DNA from: Venturia oleaginea
Lineage: Eukaryota; Ascomycota; Dothideomycetes; Venturiales; Venturiaceae
DNA: 64,000 nucleotides
Assembly (NCBI GenBank): GCA_013176395.1
Contig: JABMLP010000031.1
Coordinates: 62,001 to 126,000, forward strand
Direction: 5' to 3'
Part shown: positions 21,798 through 32,591 of the stretch, piece by piece
Numbering within the stretch: position 1 is the stretch's first letter
How the letters are laid out: every line of letters begins with the position of its first letter
The notes under the pieces: model-generated
Told to the model about the DNA's origin: nothing
What the model saw: only the letters and a program-made list of their open reading frames with translations
Database searches by the model: none
Position numbers and translations under genes: made by a program

Positions 21798-22433
21798 TAC
21801 ATGTCACTAAACGTTCCACGTGACAGTATCCGTAACATTATCGTGAATATCAGAAACGCACAACCGATTCAGAGTCTTCGCGCAATGAACCCACGCAATT
21901 TGAAAGCCCACGTTGACCGAGCCATTTCCCAAAGTGAGAACGACCATATAGCCTATGAAAGAGAAAGACCAACTCAGTATACTACAGTACAACGTGCGTA
22001 AATCAAGAGACACGGTTATGGCCACTCTGCTCCGTGATCCAAGAATAGCAGAGTACGACATCATTGCCATTCAAGAACCATGGCGCAACCCCTTCATGTC
22101 GACAACGCACCACCTAGCAAAGACCGTGTTCCATTTACGCTATCCAACAATGAACGAGGAGGACGGCCCAGCAAGGGTATGTTTCTTTGTCAGCAAAAGG
22201 CTAGAATACGGCAGTTGGCAATTCGAGCAGCACAAGAGACGTCTGCTCGTTGAGAATCAACATCAGCAATAGCGGCCAAACGGAAAACGGGCTGGTGATA
22301 CACAACATCTACAACGCAGTCCAAACACGCCAAACCGCATGAGCTCCCTGCCAACCCTAAGAGCTCAATTGAAGGAACATGCGCCAAAAGAACAGATAGC
22401 ATTAGGTGACTTTAACTTGCATCACAGAATGTG

Positions 22434-22701
22434 TCACGGCTAGTAGTAACTAATGAAAGGCGTGAACAGCAATCAGGTATGGACTAAATGTGATAGTGAA
22501 CTACAGGTAGCTATGTAAATGGGGGCTGGGGGCAAGGCCTACTTATAGGTCTTGCTGTGGCCCGTGTACTGTGGCGCCTTGTTAGGTACTTGGACACTGT
22601 GGTTGTTCCAGTAGTCTAGCAAGCCGTCACATGGCTCGTGTACTGTGGCGCCTTGTTAGGTGCTTGAACACTGTGGTTGTTCCAGTAGCCTAGCAAGCCG
22701 T
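22434..22701. mobile_element. short non-autonomous element, copy 1 (268 bp), inside LINE-1
   Basis: Flanked by the 11-bp direct repeat CACAGAATGTG at 22423-22433 and 22702-22712. Removing the insert and one repeat joins the LINE endonuclease motif LGDFNLHHRMWGG in frame. Ends are short imperfect inverted repeats (TCACGGCTAG at the left; complement of the right end ACGGCTTGCTAG). Its last 74 bp are duplicated in tandem, which accounts exactly for the length difference from copy 2 (194 bp, 62810-63003). No coding capacity. An 11-bp duplication would suit a Mutator-like (MULE) derivative; a SINE-type origin is not excluded. Confidence 0.85.
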
Positions 22702-23082
22702 CACAGAATGTGGGGTGGACTACGAGTCATACATGAAGATCGAGAAGCTGAAGACCTCATTGAAACTATAGAAAGATTTGATATGTCTAGTATGCTACAG
22801 CCCGGCGCGGTAACATACGAGGAAGACAGCAGCAGAACAACGATTGATATGTGCTGGATGGCACTAGGCTTGGCCGATAGGATTATCAGTTGCAGAACAG
22901 ATAGAGAGCTAGATCATGATTCAGACCACCTCCCTATCAGTACCATACTGGATATCCGGAAACGCTCCATGAAAATCGAGCCAAGACACAACTGGAAATA
23001 CCTAGACAGCGAGAAGTTCTGCCAGGCACTAAAAGACATTCTACCGGCACGAAGAAGACCAAGGACAAAAGCAGCGCTGAAC

Positions 23083-23285
23083 TGTTGCAATATGGTGGTA
23101 ACACCAACGGTTTCAAAGTCGTTTCAAAACCTGTTTGTTCTCACTCTTGTTTACTCGGTATCTCTGCGGTGTCAGAACCTATGTCAGTACACTCTCTTTG
23201 TATAGATAGCTCTCATTTTCCACTCAGTTCGAGGGTTATGCAGTCACTCATTGAATTCATACTGTGTGTTGTTCCACTTCAGATA
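23083..23285. mobile_element. 203-bp insertion in LINE-1, candidate solo LTR
   Basis: Bounded by the 5-bp direct repeat TGAAC (23078-23082 and 23286-23290). Deleting the insert and one repeat restores an uninterrupted LINE frame from KAALN into TYTMDLAKAI. It starts with TGTTGCAATATGG, as many copia-type LTRs do, and a 5-bp duplication suits LTR elements, but the right end (TTCAGATA) lacks the usual CA. No internal sequence or coding capacity. Confidence 0.7.
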
Positions 23286-26200
23286 TGAACACATACACGA
23301 TGGATTTAGCCAAAGCAATCAGCGAGGCAGCAACAAAGGTACTTCCTCTTGCAAGACCATGCGCCAAGGCAAAAGAGGGATGGGACGAAACATGTACAAA
23401 AGCCTTGGCAGAGACAAAGCGCCTGAGGCGCATACACGGGAGAAGGCACACCGAAGAAGCTTGGGAAGCCTACCGCAAGGCAAGGAACCATAAGACACGG
23501 ATAATCAAGAAATCGCTGCAGCAAGCACATAGAGACGGCGTAGAGATGGCAGCAGGCTCGGCTGAGTCCCTCTGGAAAATATCTAAATGGACGCGCAATA
23601 GAGAAAGCCAGCCTCCAAGCGTAACGCCAACCATAAAGTGTCCGATAACCGGCAATCAAGCCATCACACCCATAGCAAAAACGAGTCTCTTCCGGGACGC
23701 CTTCTTCCCAGCACCTCCGGAAGCAGACCTCATTGACCTACAGAACGCTAGATACGATGGTCAAATATCAATGCCAGACATTACTGAGAAGGAGGTGTTG
23801 GATGCAATACAAGCAGCATCACCCTTGAAGGCCGCCAGACCGGATGGTATCCCAAACCGAGCCCTGCAGGTGGCAACTCACATGTTGGTAGGGCACCTAA
23901 CGACAATTATGAACCAGAGCCTACAACTAGGCTACTGCCCGACTCATTTCCGAAGCTTAATCACGGTGGTGTTACGCAAACCAGGGAAAGAAGATCCAAA
24001 GGCATACCGACCAATTGCGCTTCTGAACACCATTGGCAAGGCTATGGATGCAGTTATAGCCAGAAGACTTAGCTACCTGGTAGAAACACACCAAGCCATC
24101 CCACAGATGTACATGGGAGGCAGAAAATTGAGATCAACGGAACACGCACTACATGCGGTAATCGAGAGAATTTACAACGCGTGGAACAACGGAAATGAAC
24201 AAGTAGCCAGCCTGCTGCTCCTTGACGTCTCTGGAATCTTTGACAACGTGTCCCACAAGAGACTCCTGCACAATCTACGGAAGAGGAAAGTTGATAAAAA
24301 GATAGTACGGTGGATCGCTAGCTTCCTAAGCGATAGATACACACGAATCGTCATTGATGGCTATAAATCTGACGAGTATGCGGTCAAGACTGGGGTACCA
24401 CAAGGATCAACCCTATCCCCTATTTTATACATATTCTATAACTCGGACCTTATCGAACAATGCGACTCAGGTGATAATACGGCAGCTATAGGCTACATCG
24501 ACGACGCAGCCATACTTGCATGGGGGAACACAACAGAGGAAACGGGTAAGAAACTCGAAAATGCGCTAGAAAAGGTAGACTGTTGGGCAAAGACACATGT
24601 ATCGAAATTCACCCCGGAGAAGTTCCAATTGACACACTTTACAAGAACACGCACACGCAAGAACACAAAACAACCCACTCAGACGGCCTGGGGCAGCATT
24701 GAGCCTAGGACAACATGCAAATATCTAGGCGTGACGCTAGACAGCAAGCTGCAGTGGAAGGAACATATCGAAGAGATCAAGCGGAAAACCACGAAAACAG
24801 TGAACGCACTGTGCTCTCTAGGTAGCTCAACATGGGGCGTCAGTCTGCTAGATATGCGAAAAATCTACCGCGTAGTAGTGGTCCCTCGGATAATGTACGC
24901 GTGCTCAATATAGTCGAATTCAGGGGTAAGAGGAAAGCCATACACGAGAAAAACGCTCGATACACTTCGGTCAATTCAAGCACGCGCAGCACGAACTATC
25001 TGCGGAGAATTCAGAGCAACCTCCAGGGTTGCCCTCGATATCGAGACCTATCTGCTTCCAGTCGAGCAACAGATATGAAAACACAATACCGAAACCCTCA
25101 GCCGCATACTCTCATACCAAGATCTCCCCAAACTGTTAGACACTCAGCTCGGAGAACCAAGGTCAAGACAACGAACAAGCTACAATAGCCCATTATACAA
25201 TATTTACCGAGATACCAAGGAGAAGGGAGCAGTACATCTCGACAGGCGAGAGTTAATCCCACCGTTCGTAGCAGCACCATGGTGGCAAGGCCCAAAGATA
25301 CACATCGCACCAAGTGATGAAGCGGCATGCTCTGAACACGATTCAGTCGCCAGAATCGAGAGCAATACCTGTATCTACACAGACGGAAGCAGTATAGGTG
25401 GCCGTACCAGTGCTGCAGCAGTCTGGCCGTTGAAACGACAGAAGAGAAGCACGTACATGGACCCTGAGACGACTTCTACGGTATACGCAGCAGAACTGCA
25501 AGGAATAAATCTAGCGCTGGATATGGTCCAAGCAGACATCAGGGCGGGAAACAACCAAAGAAACATCAACATCTTCACTGACAACCAGGCAGCGATACGC
25601 TCGCTGACCAGGCCAGAGGGTCGATCAGGGACATACATAGTCAAGCAAATTGTTCAACGCATCACACAGATCCACGACTACGGAACAATCGTGAATGTAC
25701 GATGGATCCCCGCTCATGAGGGGACTGACGGGAACGAGGCCGCCGACAAAGCCGCGAAGAAGGCTACCGAATGGAGAGAAGAGGGAGAGGGAGGACGAGA
25801 GATGACAGACCATTCGAGCTGTACCCACTAAGAACGACACTTAAGACATGGTGCTGGAAGATGGCAAACAGACTATGGCGGACCAGTTGGAGGGCCGAGA
25901 CAAAGGGGAAAGCCACGAGGAGATATACACCCAAGCCTACTAAGAAGAGGGTGCTCCAGCTCTATCAAGACCGGAGTAAGCGAGAAAGTGCAATCCTCGT
26001 ACAGATGATAACTGAAAAGATTGGGCTTAAGGCCTTCCTCTTCAGCCGACGTGTCCCAGGTATTCTAGATTCCAGATGTGACTGCCGTGAGGGGACGCAG
26101 ACCGTGGCCCACATCCTTTTGGAATGCCGCAAGCTCCGGGACATCCGAAGAGAGGAACTGGGCCGCTTTCCAGGACGAAACAACCTCCGGACTATCCTGA

Positions 26201-26715
26201 CTGTGCACAAGTTAGCCACTAAAGCCATCAGAATTATGGAACGTACGCGGATCCTTGGGCATGGTGGGATCGAGAACGCGTAGACGACGTCGTGCATTGG
26301 GGGGAGACTGTAGGTAGGCGGACAGCGAAACACGAGGCATTGCCTCTCGAAGCCTAGACAATGCAGATTCGCTAGCAGGACAATTAGTATCTACAAAAGC
26401 AGGCAAGGAATTTGGAGATAATGGTTGAGGGGAAGAAGGGAGGATGGAGGGGACAGCTGGTCTTATTTACGTTGAGCAAGGCGAAGTGGGACGCGATGGA
26501 TTTGTGATTTATCACTTGTCGGCTGTCTGGTGAAGTCCACCTGACCGGGCATAGCTGCTGATTAGGAGCGGCCAAAACCGAGTAGGAATCAATCAATCAA
26601 TCAAACAATCAATCAATGCTAGCGCCAATATCACTTTCACCTTTAACGCATACACTCCGACTTCCTCTTCATCAAAATCTTCTCGAGTTGGTTTATGGTT
26701 CCTATCTATAGAGTA

Positions 26716-28055
26716 CAGTACTAGGGCAAAAGTTTCCGTACAATTAAGCGAAAACGCGAAATCTACACCTCTCATTTTTTAATACATTATCTTTGCACTA
26801 CCATTATGCCACCTCGACGAAAGCCATTGACTCCTATAAACCCGCAGAGGCTTCCTAATCATCGTCTTACTCCATATCAACGCGGCAAAATTGATGCGCA
26901 GCGTGAAGCCGGGCTCAGTTTAGGCGCAATTGCGGCGCTACAAAAACTACCGCGTTCCACCATCCAATACAGCCTTGAAAAGGCCCCATTACGCCAGAAC
27001 GGCGAATCCCTACCTTCCAGCGGCCGGCCACGCTCGTATACAGACCGAGATGAACGATCTCTGTTACGCATTATACGTACGCAGCCTAAGTTAACGTACG
27101 AGGAGGTCAAAAGACAGGCTTGCATCGATTTTTCGAAGGATACCATCAGGAGGATATTGAAAGAGTACGGAATCGCAAATTGGAGGTCTGCAAGGCGCCC
27201 TCTCCTCACACAGGTACATGACGCCAGGAAGCTCTGAGCAGAGCAGCACATCTCGTGGAAAGCTGAAGATTGGGCGAAGATTATATGGTCTGGCGAGTGC
27301 TCAGTTGAGCGAGGGACCGGCAAGGCAAGAACATGGTGTTTTCGCACACCAGGACAAAAATGGGAGACCTCAATGATTGATACCTATAAGAAGGGTAAAG
27401 GAGTGTCTATCATGATTTGGGCATGCTTCTCTGGCCAAGTAGGGCGCTCTGAATTGAACATTCTTAAGCGTGACCTAGAGAGCAAGCGTCAAGGCTACTC
27501 TACGAACTCGTATATCAAGTTACTCGACGAAATGCTACCTACAGTATACGAACCGGGCCTTAAATTTATGCAGGATAACGCGCCTATCCACAAAGCCAAA
27601 AAGACTATAGTCTGGTTTAAGGAAAACCTCATTCCACTACAAGATGCGCCGCCCTACAGTCCTGATATGAACCCGATTGAAAACCTCTGGCGGAGGCTCA
27701 AGGAATTGGTCTACAAAGTGGAACCTATGATTGAACACGTTACTGGCGGTGTAGGCAATATAAGAGAGGTTCTAGGAGAAGCACTTATTAAGGCCCGGCG
27801 GCTTATTGAACAACATTATTTTGATGCTGTACTTGAGTCAATGCCAAGGAGGGTTGAGGCATTACTGGCGGCAGATGGTTGGCACACAAAATATTAAATA
27901 GCTCACTGAATGGCTCATTTTGTAGCCCTGGTATTACTGTACATTATACGAGAATATGAGCGAAAATGATCACGTTGAAAGCGGGATAATGTAATTACAA
28001 GAATCACCATTTTTTGAGCGATCTCGGCTGTACGGAAACTTGTGCGACCCTACTG
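26716..28055 (+). mobile_element. Tc1/mariner-type transposon, inactive
   Basis: 1340 bp with inverted repeats sharing CAGTA, GGG and AAGTTTCCGTACA. Target TA at 26714-26715 and 28056-28057. It lies about 100 bp downstream of the LINE-1 tail. One transposase frame carries a nonsense codon and a lost catalytic residue. Confidence 0.88.
26806..27897 (+). pseudogene. Tc1-type transposase (DDE_3), nonsense codon plus catalytic Asp-to-Gly
   Basis: Starts MPPRRKPLTPINPQRLP; helix-turn-helix LTPYQRGKIDAQREAGLSLG with PRSTIQYSL. A TGA at 27235-27237 stops the frame after 143 codons; the same frame then continues to 27897, and the context (KL, stop, AEQHISWKAEDW) suggests a tryptophan codon was lost by G-to-A. 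In the catalytic domain the first acidic position reads IIWSGECSVERG where the family has SDE, so that residue is glycine. The other two sites are intact (MQDNAPIHKAK; SPDMNPIENLW). The copy cannot encode an active enzyme. Confidence 0.85.
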
Positions 28056-28217
28056 TATAACATCATCCACCCCCTCCCCCGCCGCAACCCGGAATCCGGA
28101 ATGAGTCAAGTTTTGACCAAATCTTTGAATCCGCCCTCGCGTCCACAAAGAGCCAATCCCACAAAAACAAAAGCAACAATAAAGATAGACAAATGTATCT
28201 TCCTCCCATCCGCTCAA

Positions 28218-28517
28218 TTAACAATTGCCACAACCACTCGTATCTCGGCCGTTTGTACAACTCTTGATACAAGCACAAAACGGGACCTTCTTGTAGGGGG
28301 GGATTTGAGCTTTACATGCCTGTATACAGGCACCGCATGATTGATTAGGTTGTCGATTCTCGAGTTTGGGCGGGTTAGGAAGCCCATTGGTATCGGGGAT
28401 ATTGTCGAGAAGGATGGTGAGACCTGCCCCCCTCGCTTGTTCGTCGTTGTTGATAGGGAGGGTAGAGGTGAGGACGAGTGGGGAGACGAGGAGGAAGTAG
28501 AGGGAAAGGAAGTTCAT
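28218..28517 (-). CDS. small secreted cysteine-rich protein
   Basis: 99 aa, single exon. The N-terminus MNFLSLYFLLVSPLVLTSTLP is a clear signal peptide. The mature part is a short polar linker (NNDEQARGAGLTILLDN) followed by a compact cysteine-rich tail with eight cysteines in about 40 residues: SCGACIQACK, FCACIKSC and GCGNC, an even number suited to four disulfides. No known domain recognised. Size, secretion and cysteine density fit a candidate effector or small antimicrobial-type protein; this is inference. It sits alone between a dead Tc1 element and a full-length LINE. Confidence 0.65.
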   Translation of the reverse strand: MNFLSLYFLLVSPLVLTSTLPINNDEQARGAGLTILLDNIPDTNGLPNPPKLENRQPNQSCGACIQACKAQIPPYKKVPFCACIKSCTNGRDTSGCGNC

Positions 28518-28975
28518 GTTTAGTTTGATTTAGTTTGAAGTTTTGGTTTGCAGGAGGCTGCGTTCGGTGAGGGATTAAATAGAAAGGTAATGGATACGTA
28601 CTAGTAAGAGAGGAAGAGACTCCGATCGAATCTCCGACTTGGTGGTACCTAATATAGTAATCATCTAAGTGAACATATTAAGAGGGGAATAATGACGATG
28701 AGTGCGCAACTCCTCCACTTCCATTACTTTCCTCCGATTCAGGCGTAGGATATTGTCGTTTGTGCATCAGTGTGGACATTCTTCGAGTTAAGCTGCGACC
28801 TCAACTGGTTGCGAGCACCCTACAATGATAGAACGAGAGCAATATGAAAAGAAACCTTTATCTTTGTTCGTATTCTGAGAGGCACTTGGTCACGTATGGC
28901 GACACGCCTTCTTTCATGACAATAAAATCCAGGCCGAGATTGTATCTAATTCACATAGAGCTTCTCGTGCTGAGT
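28518..28975. promoter_or_regulatory. upstream region of the small secreted protein gene
   Basis: No other gene. A TATTTAA motif on the minus strand around 28575-28582, about 60 bp upstream of the ATG, is a possible TATA element. The region ends at the LINE-2 target duplication. Confidence 0.35.
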
Positions 28976-29286
28976 TCAATGTCAATTATAATTTAATTAA
29001 TTAAATTCTTGTTTAACGTCCGATACGGGCCACTGATTGGCCTACGCAGACATGTTACCATACATAGGAAAAACCCCTAAGGGAAAAACCCTTTGCCCTG
29101 CCCCGCAGGCGGCCGGCGTATCTATAGAGAATCGCCTGCGTTCCGCCGTACCTATATAGTATAGTCCCCTTCTCAACCGCTGCTTCCTTTACCGGCTGAT
29201 CTCATTCCATTCCGTCCCTAGCTCTCTCCTTTTCTTCCGAACCTAAATCCCCAGCTCCGGTAGTCGACCGTTTTGGACCCGGTCGC

Positions 29287-32200
29287 CTATATCCATTCCT
29301 CGAGGGCTGGCGTAGGGAAGAGGGATCCGGTACCTTCTTCCTCGATATCGCGCGCTACATGTAGCTGTTTGAGGACACCCTGTTTAACGAACCACCTCGC
29401 CGCGTACTGTGCGCGACCCTTCTCTGAGAGCATCCTAGGAAGTATCTCCGTTCCCGTATCTCGAATGAGTGCTGTTCGATCGAAGTTAGGGCAATGAAGG
29501 AGGATATGCCGTACCGTCTGCGCCTGGGCTCCGCACTCGCACCGCGGGAGTATCCCAGGGACCCTAACCGAGGCAAGCCACGCGTTGAGGCCAATGACCT
29601 CTGTACGCATAAGAAAGAGTGTGTCTTGCCTCGCGCTGTATAGTGCCAGCGCCTACTCCACTCAAGGTCTGCCCAGCGCTGGAGATATATCCCTGCCCTT
29701 ACTTGTGGTTGTCCCCTTGTCGCCCGCCGTATCTCTCCCCTTCGTCCTCCACGCGTTGTGGCTTGCGCCGCCTTGTGTCGCAGGTACTCCTGTATCTCGT
29801 TTTCGCACTCCAAGGCTCTTTTACGAAGTAGTTCCACTGTAACGGGCGGCCGCGTAGCGGTATCAACCTGCCTACGCTGCGCCCGTGTAGCCTCCCAAAT
29901 CTGGTCCAGCAGCGTATTAGATTCTATACTAACCCTGTGGTTTGTGGTTCGTACGGCGTATTGAAGTGCTGCCTGCTCGATTTGTATATCGATCGGTAGG
30001 ATCCCTGTCTCGCGTTCCATCGCAGCGCGCGGCGACCTCTTATATCCACCCGTAATTCGACGGAGGCAAGAGTTTTGGATCTTCTCCAGCGGTTGGAGCG
30101 TGCTCCTTGGTACCGGTTTGCCGTCGAGACGTACACCCCATATCGGAGCACCATAGAGCAGCACCGGCCGCACCGTAGCCGAGTAGAGGAGCCTTGAGCG
30201 CCGTACCGACGGGCCCCAGGTAGAGGCCATAATACGAGAGAGAGCCGTAAACGCTGCTTCGCCCTTACTCGTAGTTCGCCTCACATGCTCCTTCCACTGG
30301 AGCTCAGAGTCGACCCAGACCCCAAGGACTCGAAGGGCACCGTTCTCCACCTTCGCGGGATGACCATTGATCCGAACTGTACTCGCGAGGTCTTCGCAGC
30401 TATGCCGCCGATTTCGTGTGAAGTGGATAAGCTGGTACTTATCAGGTGCGAATTTAGCTCCGTGGCGTTTAGCCCACGCGATGCATCGGTCGTGTGCAGC
30501 GGTAAGGCGTCGACAGTTATCCTGTGCGGAGGTACCCCATGTAACGAGATTGGTATCGTCGACGAATCCAAATCCAAAGGTGTTGTCGTCGACGTGGTGG
30601 AGGTCCTCTAAGAGCTCAGAGATGAAGAAAAGGAAAAGGATCGGCGATAGGGGGGAGCCCTGAGGGATCCCTGTCTGTGTCTGGATCCAATCACTCTCGT
30701 AGCCGCCGAATGCAATCCGCGTACGCCTTGTAGTAAGGAAGCTGTATACGGTTTGTACTAGCCATGGCGCGAAGCCTTTACGCTCGAGGATCCATAGGAG
30801 GCGGCGGTGAGCGACGTTATCGAACGCACCCCCGAGGTCTAGCCCAAGCATAGATACAACGCAGCCGGGCCGCGCTGCCCACGCTGTCTGCACGCTCGAT
30901 GTAAGTAGGTTAACCGCTGAGAGTGTTGAGCGTTGCTTCCTTGCACCCATCTGGTTCCACGGAAGGAGGAGGTGCTCCTGGGCGGCAAGGGTAATGCGCT
31001 CGGCGAGGATCTTCTCGATAACCTTTGCGAGTGTGTTTTCGAGGGCGATAGGGCGGTAGCTTCCCGGTAGGGAGTAGTCCTCCTTTCCGGGCTTACGTAA
31101 CGTGATTGTGGTAGACTCCTTCAGCCGGGTAGGAAGTGCTCCTATAGCGAAGCAGCGGCTTATTGCCTGTGCTAGATCCTTCGAGATAACTGGTGCCGCG
31201 ATCTTGAGGACCTCGTTCGGGATCCCGTCCGGGCCCGGGGATTTGCCGTTCGGTAGTTTCTGGATAGTCTCTTCGAGCTCTTCCTGGGTAACCGTTTGGG
31301 TAATGGGGAGCTGGTGTACCGGCTGTGTATCGCCGTTGTTCTCGATATCGGAGAGATCTGCCTCGCCCGTAGTAGGGAAGAACCGCTCGGAGAGGATTTC
31401 CGCCTTCGAGGCGTTGTCCTCGGTAAGGGGGTCTCCCGCCTTCCGGCGAAGTGCGGGTAGGTGAGGATCCGACTGCTGCAGGCTACCGGCTCTTTTACTC
31501 CATGAGGATACACGCCATAGATTGTTTTGGTATGCGCCCTGGGGGTCGGTTGTGCAGTCCGCTAGGAACCGTCGCCAAGAGCTCCGTCGCCCCTTTCGAA
31601 GCTCCCCCGAGAGTTGGCTAGTGAGAGACCGGTATGCCTCGTAGTCGTGCGGTTGTGCATTTGCCGCGAACCGTCTCCTCGCCTGTCGGGCGCCAGCGAG
31701 TAGCTCGGCAGCCCTCGGAGTCCAGTCCTTACGGGCTTGCGTACTAGGCTTTGAATATGGGCAGTACGTTTCGAGCGCGGTCCGTAGGAGCTCCTGTAGT
31801 GCTTCGAGGGGCTCAGGGGTATCCATCCATTTCGAGGCTCGCACTGTAGCGAGGAACCCTGATGTATTGAGCTTATCGAGGGAGAATCGCTTACGTGGCG
31901 CTGGCGGGTGCAGGGTAAGGTCGAACTGTATACGTATAGGAACGTGGTCGCTCGTAGTGGCCCACTGCGGGACAGGTCCGCATCGTTTGACCCGGGTGCT
32001 AAGACCTTCTGACGCGAAGATAAGGTCGATAACAGTTTCCTGTATACCTCTCTTCCACGTCGCGATACCCGGAGGGGTAATAAGGTGTAGGTTTCGGTCC
32101 TGGGTTTCGCGGCGAAGGTGTTCTGCATTCGGTTCGCAGGCAGCCCGCGTCCCTCCCCACGCGGGATGGTGGACGTTGAAGTCCCCGAGGAGTAGGACTT

Positions 32201-32591
32201 CCCCTTCGGGATCCTGAAGAGCGCGTACTAGGGTAGGCCAGACCCTAATTCGGGGCCCGTCGCCTCGTGGGTTGTATATATTGACTATTGTGACCACCGT
32301 GGATTCGGTAGTAAGCCTCAGAGAGGCGACGTCTGGGCCGTGTTGGGTATAGGCCCAGTGGGTGGGATCGATAAGCTTGCTTACCATAAAGCAGGCACGG
32401 GTAGCTTCGTATGGTTCGTATAGTAGGGTGAATCCTGGAGGACAGTAGGTAGATCGGGTACGTTTATTGAAGTAAGGCTCCTGTATTGCGAGGACCTGGT
32501 GCTCCGCCTGCGAGGCGGCATCGAACCAGTGCCGGGAGCCTCGATGATTGGAATTTCCGCAGTTGTATTGGAGTACTGTAAGCTCTACCAT
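29287..32591 (-). CDS. LINE-2 ORF2: endonuclease-reverse transcriptase, frameshifted near the C-terminus
   Basis: Main frame 32591-29355 (1078 codons). The apurinic-type endonuclease shows LAIQEPYFN, LGDFNVHHPAWGG and SDHVPI. The reverse transcriptase shows GPDGIPNEVLK, SYRPIALENTLAKVIEKI, LGLDLGGAFDNVAHRR, GIPQGSPLSPILF and FGFVDDTNLVTWG. The expected terminal zinc motif (CECGAQAQTVRHILLHC) is in another frame, 29610-29287; the two join near 29635, where two extra bases (AG) turn TARQDTLFLM into TARGKTHS. The ORF2 start ATG overlaps the ORF1 stop (ATGGTAG, 32591-32585), so translation probably follows termination-reinitiation. Confidence 0.9.

Larger units (their letters stand above)
21955..26283 (+). 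pseudogene. LINE-1 ORF2 remnant: endonuclease, reverse transcriptase, RNase H
   Basis: Pieces in order: endonuclease start LSILQYNVRKSRD with the IAIQEPW motif (21955); LGDFNLHHRM at 22402-22430, continued after the first insertion as WGG; SDHLPI near 22920; reverse transcriptase 23264-24913 with GIPNRALQVA, YRPIALLNTIGKAMDAVIA, LLDVSGIFDNVSH, GVPQGSTLSPILY and the active-site GYIDDAAIL; RNase H 25370-25790 (YTDGSS, YAAELQGI, FTDNQAAI, WIPAHEGTDGNEAAD); and a terminal CDCREGTQTVAHILLEC. At least two frameshifts in the endonuclease and stops after the RT (24911 onward) make it dead. Confidence 0.88.
21798..26617 (+). mobile_element. LINE-1: decayed Tad1/I-type non-LTR retrotransposon with an (AATC)n tail
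   Basis: Starts directly at the pogo-4 target TA with only the end of an ORF1-like frame (NPRNLKAHVDRAISQSENDH, 21801-22001), so the 5' part is missing. It continues with endonuclease, reverse transcriptase, RNase H and a terminal CCHC-like motif, then a 3' UTR of about 300 bp ending in AATCAATC repeats at 26587-26617. Two insertions sit inside it (22434-22701 and 23083-23285). The last 300 bp match the end of the element at 45.5-47.2 kb. Confidence 0.9.

Noticed and set aside
27225..27245. TGA in the Tc1 transposase as an intron or recoding site
   Set aside because: No donor/acceptor pair fits and the catalytic Asp is also lost, so simple decay explains it better.
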